Shown here: positions 28,781 through 35,967 of the stretch, in pieces
How positions within the stretch are numbered: position 1 is the first letter of the stretch
Layout of the letters: every line of letters begins with the position of its first letter
Source: Parapedobacter lycopersici
Lineage (GTDB): Bacteria; Bacteroidota; Bacteroidia; Sphingobacteriales; Sphingobacteriaceae
NCBI RefSeq assembly: GCF_024643285.1
Contig: NZ_JAMSLW010000006.1
Coordinates: 124,001-188,000 of the forward strand
Direction: 5' to 3'
Length of the DNA: 64,000 nucleotides
Translations under genes and position numbers: made by a program
The notes under the pieces: generated by a model
Told to the model about the DNA's origin: nothing
The model's database searches: none
Seen by the model: only the letters and a program-made list of their open reading frames with translations

Positions 28781-29254
28781 ATGAAAAAATGGATGAAAAG
28801 TAGTGCAGTGTTGTTTGTGGTGTCAGTAGCTGTAGCCTGCGGTGGTGCCCAGGATCCGGCGGCGTACAACAATGAGTTGATGTTGACCATCAACGAAAAT
28901 GAGAAACACATTACCGACATGAATGCCGCGATGAATGCCGCTGATTACACGAAGGCATCCGAAGTGCGTACAGCGTGGGAAACCAACCTGGAGAAACAAA
29001 TTGAAAAAGTAGGAGAAATAGGTAGTTTCAATGGAGATAATACACTGCAGCAGGCCGTATTGCAAGGATTAAAGGCGTATGAAAAGATTGTCAAGGATGA
29101 TTATCCGAAATTAATCGAGATCCGGAGCACCGGTGCGGACGACCCAGCCGCGGAGACCACCGCGTTAAATAACATCAATGACGCTTTTGAAAAGGCAGCC
29201 AATACGGTGAATGAAGCCGGAGCAGCGTTTGAGAAGCAACAATTGGAAAACTAA
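28781..29254 (+). CDS. LIC11966-like surface lipoprotein
   Basis: 157 residues. The lipobox is VAC (Cys20), followed by an all-helical mature part of about 135 residues (YNNELMLTINENEKHITDMN, EVRTAWETNLEKQIEKVGEI, FEKAANTVNEAGAAFEKQQ). The layout of two or three long helices with conserved NxxL..I spacing resembles the LIC11966-type surface lipoproteins. I infer a helical bundle on the cell surface or facing the periplasm; the function is unknown. A good promoter precedes it and a perfect 15-bp bidirectional terminator follows, so it is a single-gene unit. Confidence 0.82.
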   Translation: MKKWMKSSAVLFVVSVAVACGGAQDPAAYNNELMLTINENEKHITDMNAAMNAADYTKASEVRTAWETNLEKQIEKVGEIGSFNGDNTLQQAVLQGLKAYEKIVKDDYPKLIEIRSTGADDPAAETTALNNINDAFEKAANTVNEAGAAFEKQQLEN

Positions 29255-29271
29255 GCTGATTAACAGCTGCA

Positions 29272-29305
29272 TTACCGTCACCGATAGATATATCGGTGAC
29301 GGTAA
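29272..29305. terminator. Bidirectional terminator, perfect 15-bp stem
   Basis: TTACCGTCACCGATA (29272-29286) and its exact complement (29291-29305) flank the loop GATA. It lies between the convergent lipoprotein gene and the TPR kinase gene and can serve both strands. The T-rich tails are weak. Confidence 0.85.
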
Positions 29306-29329
29306 AATAAACACCCCTTCCATTCGCGG

Positions 29330-31549
29330 CTAACCACCTGTAGCCTCAATACCAACACTTTCCGGATTGTTTGCTACAGGAAAATCAATCTCCACGGTTG
29401 TACCCATACCCGGCTCACTGATGAGATTAAGGTGTCCTTTCAGGTAATCCAGGCGCGATTGCACATTGTGTATACCGGCCGATTTGCGGCCATCCAGCGC
29501 GGCGGTGTCGAACCCCTTGCCATCATCTTCCACCGTAAGGTAAAGCGTATCATCGGTCTGCGCCAATTGAACCAAAATGTATGTGGCCTGCGCATGCTTC
29601 ACGGCGTTATTCACCAGCTCCTGAATAATGCGGTATACGACCACCTGGCGATTGGTGTCGAGGCTGTCAGTATAATTGACGATTTCGGTGGCCACTTCCA
29701 GTCCGCTGTGCGACATCCGGTTGCAGTATTCACGGATGGCTTCGGTCAGTCCATATTTCAGCAGCAATTCAGGCATAAGGTTGTGTGCCACGCGACGGAG
29801 TTCATTGACAGCCGCGTCCAGCTGGTTCAGCGACCGTGTGACCTTTTGCATGGCCACTGGGTCAGCTAAACGTGGAAACACGCCGGAAAGCTCAATCTTG
29901 GTCCCGGAAAGCAGTCCGCCCAGCCCATCGTGCAGGTCCCGTGCCAACCGCGACCGTTCCTGTTCCTGCCCATCGAGCATAGCGGTCAGGTTGGATATTT
30001 CGTTTTGTTGCTGAACCTGTCCCATTTCCAGTCGATGTAAGTCTGTTTGCTGGGCCAATGTCTTCGAGCGTTGCCGGTAAGCATAGAGTAGCAATACCAC
30101 CACGAACAGCGCAACGGCGAAGAGGACGATGTAGATGCGGTTGATACGGGATTTAAGCACCACTTCGCGTTGTGCCGATTCGAGTTCCTGTCCTTTCTGC
30201 TGGTTTTGGAGCCTGGCGAATGCCAGTTGCTGGTGCTGGTTCTCTTCGTTGAGCTTCATGACCTCAAGTGCCTGGCGCTGTTCCGCCGACAATGCGTCCA
30301 TCAGCTTGATTTGTTGTGCTTTTTTTTCCGATTCCAGGCGTAAGTGGGTGAGCAGCTGTTCTTGTTTCTCCTTTTCGTACTGTGCTTCCAAACGGGTCGC
30401 CAGTTCCAGCTTTTCCGAATCGAATACATCGTAGACGGCAGTCACGTATTGCTTGTAATAATGCAGCGCCCCGGCAGGATCTGCCTGTTCTTCGGAAAGC
30501 TCTGCCAAGTTCCTGAAAATATGCGGAAGCGTCTCCATATTCATGGTTTTTTCCGCCGATGCGGCTGCCAATGCACCAAGCAGGTAGTTCTTCGCGTTTT
30601 CAGTATTCCCCCGGTAACGGGCGAGGGTGGACAAAATACCATAGCCCGATGCGATAAATTGGCTATGGTCGTATTGCCTGGCAATATCAATGGCCATCAA
30701 TGCGTATTTTTCTGCCTCTTCCCGGTACAAAGGGTTATCCATGCTGAGGTAGAGATTTGCCAGATTGATGGCGGCATGTGCCAGGTTGGTGGGCGAAGCA
30801 CCCATCTTTGACGGATTGCGCTCAAAGATGGTTATCGCCTTTCGGTAATAATATGTCGCGCTGTCAACAAACGACTGGTTTCCGGCGGCTTGTGCCATAC
30901 GTGTTTCATACAGGTGTCCCATACGCATGTGTGCATCGAACAGGAGCGACGGATTATTCCGTTTGTTGGCCAGGTCCAGGTTAAGGAAAGCATACTTTGC
31001 CTGAAGGTCGGTTGCCCGCCAATTCGCATATATCCCATACAGTTCGCTATAAATCGAGCTTTGATACGTGTAGCCATCGGTATTTTCCAACAGGCGAAGT
31101 CCTTCCACAAACGCATTTACGGCGTCCACCTCGCGACCTTCACGTGCCAGCATCCATCCCTGGCAATAGTAAACATAACCCCTGATTTTCCGATCAGGGG
31201 TCCGGGAAGAGAAAACCAATGCACTGTCGATGTATCTGCCAGCTTGGGCAGAATCACCCAGTATAAAGGTGTTGAGTGCACGGAGTCCATATAGGTAGGC
31301 GGCGTATTTGCCGTCCTGTCTTTTTCTAGCCAGCTGGATGTTTTCTTCCAGTACCGCAATCGCTTCCTGCTGGCGTTCGTTAAAAAACAGTGCGCGGACG
31401 TAGGGGCCGGCCTGGAAAAATTTATCGCCGTTTTCATAACTGGCTTGGTGGTATGCCCCCGCCAGTACGTCCAATGCTTCCTGTGCATGGCCGGTCAACG
31501 TGGCCAGGCAACACGCGAACGAGCAGATCAATATGGCTATTCTATTCAT
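29330..31549 (-). CDS. TPR sensor histidine kinase, HisKA_3 (NarX/DesK) type
   Basis: 739 residues from the ATG at 31549; a 26-residue upstream extension lacks signal character, whereas MNRIAILICSFACCLATLTG is a clean signal. TPR repeats span about 30-390 (YHQASYENGDKFFQAGPYVR, AGRYIDSALVFSS, YYRKAITIFERNP). A long coiled coil leads to one transmembrane helix near 480-500 (IYIVLFAVALFVVVLLLYAY), then a HisKA_3 domain with His540 in RLARDLHDGLGGLLSG. The ATPase has VVYRIIQELVNNAVKHAQA and VEDDGKGFD. Kinases of this type signal to NarL/FixJ regulators; the nearest is at 33218-33847. A decayed gene overlaps the start codon upstream. Confidence 0.93.
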   Translation of the reverse strand: MNRIAILICSFACCLATLTGHAQEALDVLAGAYHQASYENGDKFFQAGPYVRALFFNERQQEAIAVLEENIQLARKRQDGKYAAYLYGLRALNTFILGDSAQAGRYIDSALVFSSRTPDRKIRGYVYYCQGWMLAREGREVDAVNAFVEGLRLLENTDGYTYQSSIYSELYGIYANWRATDLQAKYAFLNLDLANKRNNPSLLFDAHMRMGHLYETRMAQAAGNQSFVDSATYYYRKAITIFERNPSKMGASPTNLAHAAINLANLYLSMDNPLYREEAEKYALMAIDIARQYDHSQFIASGYGILSTLARYRGNTENAKNYLLGALAAASAEKTMNMETLPHIFRNLAELSEEQADPAGALHYYKQYVTAVYDVFDSEKLELATRLEAQYEKEKQEQLLTHLRLESEKKAQQIKLMDALSAEQRQALEVMKLNEENQHQQLAFARLQNQQKGQELESAQREVVLKSRINRIYIVLFAVALFVVVLLLYAYRQRSKTLAQQTDLHRLEMGQVQQQNEISNLTAMLDGQEQERSRLARDLHDGLGGLLSGTKIELSGVFPRLADPVAMQKVTRSLNQLDAAVNELRRVAHNLMPELLLKYGLTEAIREYCNRMSHSGLEVATEIVNYTDSLDTNRQVVVYRIIQELVNNAVKHAQATYILVQLAQTDDTLYLTVEDDGKGFDTAALDGRKSAGIHNVQSRLDYLKGHLNLISEPGMGTTVEIDFPVANNPESVGIEATGG

Positions 31550-31857
31550 TGCTTCCGGTAATCGCCCACATAGGGCCGTTTCTGTGTTTAGTTGCTTTGT
31601 TCCCGGTATTCCTGTTGGGTCTCCCAATCCACATAAAACCGGACATGGTCGAGCGGAATGTGGGTGAGATGACCATATTCAGGTGCTTGTCGACATAACC
31701 ATATCGGCCGTCGGCCGCTAAATAGAGGAAATAGTCCATCGTATCGGCACGTTGTTCGCGGGGGTGACGGTGCAACAGCTGAAATACAGGTGCCGGCCGT
31801 TGTATTAAGTGCAACGGCCAGCACCAGGGTAATCATGTGCACATTACCATTTTGCAT
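31546..31857 (-). pseudogene. Decayed small secreted-protein gene upstream of the TPR kinase
   Basis: On the minus strand one frame gives a signal-like start (MITLVLAVALNTTAGTC). Natural-looking protein then continues in a second frame (PREQRADTMDYFLYLAADG, YGYVDKHLNM), and the first frame resumes with GHLTHIPLDHVRFYVDW and, after a stop, QKRPYVGDYRKQ. The last segment ends in a TGA overlapping the kinase ATG (ATGA), a normal operon junction. I read this as one ancestral ORF of about 100 codons with two frameshifts and an internal stop. Alternatively it is a non-coding leader that by chance holds open frames. No family was recognised. Confidence 0.42.
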
Positions 31858-31861
31858 GGTG

Positions 31862-31869
31862 CAAAGTTA
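31862..31869 (-). promoter_or_regulatory. -7 element for the minus-strand kinase transcript
   Basis: TAACTTTG on the minus strand (31869 to 31862) fits TAnnTTTG. Transcription would begin near 31856, giving the kinase a leader of about 300 nt that contains the decayed gene. No good -33 element is visible. Confidence 0.5.
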
Positions 31870-31958
31870 GCGTGGGCCGGCTGGGGAAAAAATAGTGGAA
31901 ATCAGGGGTATTACCGAAAATCCCTGATTTCCGTGATGACGTAGATTTTTTTTGTCGG

Positions 31959-31966
31959 TACTTTTG
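31959..31966 (+). promoter_or_regulatory. -7 element of the DUF3298-type gene
   Basis: TACTTTTG at 31959-31966 matches TAnnTTTG and lies 17 bp before the ATG at 31984, so the leader is very short. It is about 90 bp from the divergent -7 element at 31862-31869. Confidence 0.6.
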
Positions 31967-31983
31967 TGCTCCAGTGATAACAA

Positions 31984-33213
31984 ATGAAACGATTACCTTT
32001 ATGCTGTCTTTTACTGTGCTTGGCAACAGGGCTCTTTGCACAATCTCCCGGCTATTACCTGCTTGAAGGGAAAATAGGCAGCCGTGCCGCCTGCATGGAA
32101 ATTGCTGTTTATCCGGTACAGCATGACAGGTTGCCCGAGGAGATACCACCGGTATCGGCGTATTATTATTTCCTCGATGAGTATCTGCCGATAGCACTGT
32201 ATCGCAGCACTGACGCGGACGATACAGGTGTGTTTTCCTATAAAAATGCCCGGACAGCATCCCTGGTGCTCAGTACCTGGTCGGACGAGGGCGACAACCA
32301 GGTATTTACCGGTAATTTCGAGGACCGTTCGTATCGCGGTAAGCTGGCCATGGGAAAAGACACCATTGCTTTCGATTTCCTGCTATCGGATAAAGGCGGG
32401 GTTGAGCGATTTACTCCTTTTGAGCGGCATCGCATCGTCACTGTCGGGTCAGACAGCCTGAAGGAACCCCTCGAGGGAACCATGCAGTTCCGTGGATTCC
32501 TGCCCGATGACGGGCGGCTGGCTGAGGCGTTTACATCCTTCATCACAGGCGGTGCCTTTACCGATTTCGGTGTGCTCGCCGAGGAGCAGATCGGACTGTT
32601 CGAGGAGGGGTATCAGGCAGAGATGGCGGAGCTGCTGGAAGAAATTGATGAACAGTTCAGCTATACCCTACACTATGAGTATGCGTATTCAGTTTACCCG
32701 ATGCTCAACACGACCGATTACCTGATTATGGGTTACAATACTTTTAGTTATACTGGCGGTGCGCATGGAATATCTTCACAACGCTTCTACACCTATCGTA
32801 AGGGCGACAAAAGATGGCTTCAATTGGAAGATATACTTGATGTCAGCCAGGAGGCAGTGATTAACGCAGTGCTGGATGCCGAGTTGCGCAAACAGTATGG
32901 CATCGCACCGGACGTGAAGCTCAGCGATGACAAACAGGGGATTTTCATTGCCGATTCGATACACTATTCTTCGAACTTCATTCTTTCTAAACAGGGCATC
33001 ACGTTTCATTATGGGTTATACGAGCTGACACCCTACGCTTACGGATACTTCAGTTTATTTGTGCCGTATGAAAAGCTAAGGGCGGTGCTGCGCGCCGGAT
33101 TCCGTTACGATTCGGTATCCGTCCCGGTGCGAGCCTCCCGAAAACCGGCTGTTTTTCAGTACAATCCGGTTGATCCGGGAAAATACGACAAGTTTTATAC
33201 AGTGAATTTTTGA
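31984..33213 (+). CDS. Secreted DUF3298/RsiV-like protein
   Basis: 409 residues with a signal peptide ending LFAQ (residue 19). The C-terminal half (about 230-385) has the features of DUF3298: NTTDYLIMGYNTFSYTGGAHG, then KRWLQLEDILD, then FHYGLYELTPYAYGYFSLFV. The family includes the extracytoplasmic part of RsiV, which in Bacillus binds lysozyme; Bacteroidota members are usually free secreted or lipid-anchored proteins of unknown ligand. The N-terminal 200 residues are beta-rich and unfamiliar. The NarL-type regulator begins 4 bp after the stop, so the two are co-transcribed. That suggests the protein takes part in sensing for the adjacent two-component system, which is inference. Confidence 0.86.
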   Translation: MKRLPLCCLLLCLATGLFAQSPGYYLLEGKIGSRAACMEIAVYPVQHDRLPEEIPPVSAYYYFLDEYLPIALYRSTDADDTGVFSYKNARTASLVLSTWSDEGDNQVFTGNFEDRSYRGKLAMGKDTIAFDFLLSDKGGVERFTPFERHRIVTVGSDSLKEPLEGTMQFRGFLPDDGRLAEAFTSFITGGAFTDFGVLAEEQIGLFEEGYQAEMAELLEEIDEQFSYTLHYEYAYSVYPMLNTTDYLIMGYNTFSYTGGAHGISSQRFYTYRKGDKRWLQLEDILDVSQEAVINAVLDAELRKQYGIAPDVKLSDDKQGIFIADSIHYSSNFILSKQGITFHYGLYELTPYAYGYFSLFVPYEKLRAVLRAGFRYDSVSVPVRASRKPAVFQYNPVDPGKYDKFYTVNF

Positions 33214-33217
33214 ATTT

Positions 33218-33847
33218 ATGGTATCCATTTTCATTACGGACGATCATCCGATGGTACTGGAAGGATTGAAAAACGTACTCTCCGAGGCTGATAACCTGAC
33301 GGTTGCGGGCTGCTTTGCCAATGCGGCAACAACATTGGAAGCTATTGAATCAACACCCCCTGCGGTGTTGCTGCTCGACATCAACCTGCCGGATATCAAC
33401 GGCATTGACCTGGTTAAAAAAGTGAAAACCCTGTCGCCCGCCACGCGCATTATTGCACTCAGCGTGCACAATGAATATGCGGTGATCAACAGCATGTTCC
33501 AGGAGGGCGCCGATGGCTATATCCAGAAGAATGCGATCGGAGAGGAAATCGTGGAGGGAATCCGTGCCGTTGTCAATGGCCGGCGGTTCCTGTGTTCACA
33601 GTCGGCTGAGATCATGAAGCGGAAGACCACGGAAGGGTTGAAAAGTGTACCCAAGATTACCCGGAGGGAAAAAGAGATCCTCCATCAGGCGGCCAAGGGA
33701 CTTACCACGCAGGAGATTGCCGGAGTGCTATTTATTAGTCCCCATACAGTCGAAAGCCATCGCAAAAACCTGATGGAGAAGTTTGAGGTTAAGAACCTGG
33801 CATCTGCCATTAAGCTTGCGACGGAGTATGGGCTGATACATACGTAA
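33218..33847 (+). CDS. NarL/FixJ-type response regulator
   Basis: 209 residues. The receiver domain has D8/D9, phosphoacceptor D54 (LLLDINLPDINGIDL), conserved Ser (ALSVHNE) and Lys (YIQKNA). The C-terminal LuxR-type helix-turn-helix (about 145-205) has ITRREKEILHQAAKGLTTQEI and FISPHTVESHRKNLMEKF. It begins 4 bp after the DUF3298-type gene. Two HisKA_3 TPR kinases lie on the opposite strand on either side. The 3' end overlaps the 3' end of the second kinase gene by 38 bp. Confidence 0.95.
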   Translation: MVSIFITDDHPMVLEGLKNVLSEADNLTVAGCFANAATTLEAIESTPPAVLLLDINLPDINGIDLVKKVKTLSPATRIIALSVHNEYAVINSMFQEGADGYIQKNAIGEEIVEGIRAVVNGRRFLCSQSAEIMKRKTTEGLKSVPKITRREKEILHQAAKGLTTQEIAGVLFISPHTVESHRKNLMEKFEVKNLASAIKLATEYGLIHT

Positions 33848-35855
33848 CCGATATCGGACATTCGACGGTAAACGTAGTGCCCACACCTTTGTCAGAACGG
33901 ATATCGAATGTACCTTCCAATAGGGTGGCGCGCATCGCTGCATTACGGAGTCCTGCACCCGTTACAGCATATTCGGTATCAAATCCTTTCCCGTTATCTT
34001 CCACCACGAGCGTGACAGTGGTGTCTGTTTGCTGCAGCTGCACCAGTATTTCCGTTGCCTCCGCATATTTAGCACAGTTGTTGATCAGTTCCTGGGCGAC
34101 ACGGTAGAGTGTCATTTCCCGTGATTCCGTCAACGGTTGGCTGTAACGAAAGACCTGATAAAAGACGGGAACACCCGAGCTTTTCAATTTGTCGCAATAT
34201 TCCCGTAATGCCTCCGCTAAGCCATAGTTAACTAACATGGATGGCATCATGCTATGGGCGATGCCGCGGAGCTCTTCCACGGCCCCATCAACATTGCGGG
34301 TCACGGAAGCTAAATGCGGGCGCTGGATATCATCTTTGGGCAAAGCACCGGTAATCCGGGACAGGTCCATCTTAATGCTGGAAAGCAGGCCTCCCAGCCC
34401 GTCGTGCAGGTCGCGCGCCAGCCGCTCGCGCTCCTTTTCCTGACCTTCCAGCAGGGCCGATAGTAACGAGTTTCGGTGCGCCTGTTCCATGTGTTCCACA
34501 TCCATGGTGTGCATGCGCTGCTGCTGGACCAATAGTTTACGTTTATTGCGGTAAAGCATGAAAATCAGGATACAGCTGGCCAACAGGGGGAAGGATATCC
34601 CAAGCAGTAATCCGATATACCAGCGGTTGCGTTCGATGGCAAAATCTTTCCGTTCATTCTCGCGTTGCAGCACGAGCAGGTTCTTTTCCGCTTCGGCCAG
34701 TTTATATTTTTCCTCCATCTCGTGAAGGTTTCTTGTTGTTTCGGCATATTGCAGGCTATCGGCGAGTTCGATGTATTGGTTCAGGAATTGGTACGCCCGC
34801 TCCGGCTGCTGCAGGCGGTGTTCCATGCGCGATAAGGCCCTAAGTGCTTTTAATTGATAAGTGCCCACCTGGTTGGTCTGACTGATCTCCAGCAGTTCAT
34901 CCAGCAAAGGCCGGGTTTTGGCGAACTCATTTTGCCGCTCATACAGCTCCGAAAGATGCAACAGGATGTCGCAGGATGTATACGTGTCGTTGTATCGGCG
35001 GGCGAGGGGTAGTCCCCGCCGGAAGGCTTGTTCCGCAGCCGCCAGTTCACCGGCTGCCAGGTCGAACCGCCCTTTCATGTTGTAGTAGTCTGCCCATTTG
35101 CGATGCGCGGCATCCAGGTGCTTCAGGTGCTGGTAGGCACTGTCCAGGTAGGCGACTCCCCGCGCATCAAACAATGTGTCTGCACGGAAGCCATGTCCTG
35201 CGAGGATAATGTAGGTGTCGGCAATGTCGCCGTGCGGGATTGGTTTTAACTGGTTGTACTGGTCGACTGCGGCCAGAAAATAATGCGCTGATTTAATGTA
35301 TTGCTGCTGGTTGTTGAACAGGATGCCGATGTTGGTGTTTACCAGGGCAAGGGATTCGGTGTCATCAAGCTGGTTAAGCAAAGGGAGTACCTCCAGGTAC
35401 CCGCTCAATGCTTCATCAATATGATTACGTTGCCACGCGATATTGGCGGCGTTGATGCGGCTTTTGGAGAATAGCACGCGTGCATTTCGTGAAGTGTCCT
35501 GTTCGATAAGTTCCTGCACGAGGTGATTATAGCGGTCAGCTTTTTCCGTACGGTAATGATCATAATGCCAGGAACCGATATTGAGGTAGGTCTTTGCCTT
35601 ACTGAGTGGATCCCGGCTCTCGCTGGACAGCTCAAGCACCTGTTTCCACAACGATAACGCGCTGGCCGAATCATTGTGCGGCACGCGGCGGGCCATTTCT
35701 GTCAGGATGGCGATTTTGGCGGAGTCCGTGGTTGCTTTTCTGAATTCCTGCGCGAGGCTGTCTGTTTGGAACAGCGTGGCTTTCGCGGTACCGATTCCAA
35801 GGAGATATACAGCAGACACAATGGCCAGCCAGCAATGAATGCCAAAATTATTCAT
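33810..35855 (-). CDS. TPR sensor histidine kinase, HisKA_3 type
   Basis: 681 residues. A signal-like segment (residues 1-26) leads into TPR repeats (about 35-380; NEVxALSLWKQVLELSS-type helices such as SASALSLWKQVLELSSESRD, EALSGYLEVLPLLNQLDD). A coiled coil and one transmembrane helix near 415-435 (WYIGLLLGISFPLLASCILI) precede a HisKA_3 domain with His484 in RLARDLHDGLGGLLSS, and an ATPase with LYRVAQELINNCAKYAEA and VEDNGKGFD. It is a close relative of the 29330-31549 kinase in layout and in the HisKA_3 motif. Its 3' end runs antisense over the last 38 bp of the NarL-type regulator gene, its likely partner. Confidence 0.93.
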   Translation of the reverse strand: MNNFGIHCWLAIVSAVYLLGIGTAKATLFQTDSLAQEFRKATTDSAKIAILTEMARRVPHNDSASALSLWKQVLELSSESRDPLSKAKTYLNIGSWHYDHYRTEKADRYNHLVQELIEQDTSRNARVLFSKSRINAANIAWQRNHIDEALSGYLEVLPLLNQLDDTESLALVNTNIGILFNNQQQYIKSAHYFLAAVDQYNQLKPIPHGDIADTYIILAGHGFRADTLFDARGVAYLDSAYQHLKHLDAAHRKWADYYNMKGRFDLAAGELAAAEQAFRRGLPLARRYNDTYTSCDILLHLSELYERQNEFAKTRPLLDELLEISQTNQVGTYQLKALRALSRMEHRLQQPERAYQFLNQYIELADSLQYAETTRNLHEMEEKYKLAEAEKNLLVLQRENERKDFAIERNRWYIGLLLGISFPLLASCILIFMLYRNKRKLLVQQQRMHTMDVEHMEQAHRNSLLSALLEGQEKERERLARDLHDGLGGLLSSIKMDLSRITGALPKDDIQRPHLASVTRNVDGAVEELRGIAHSMMPSMLVNYGLAEALREYCDKLKSSGVPVFYQVFRYSQPLTESREMTLYRVAQELINNCAKYAEATEILVQLQQTDTTVTLVVEDNGKGFDTEYAVTGAGLRNAAMRATLLEGTFDIRSDKGVGTTFTVECPISVTYVSAHTPSQA

Positions 35856-35967
35856 GGGCCTTCCCGTTTAATGGGCCGCAAAATAATAAATATAATCAGG
35901 TAATGGTCTTGCTGCCCACTCGCATGGCCTCTAAACCGCGATTTTCGTCAGCAGAAGGATGAACTGG

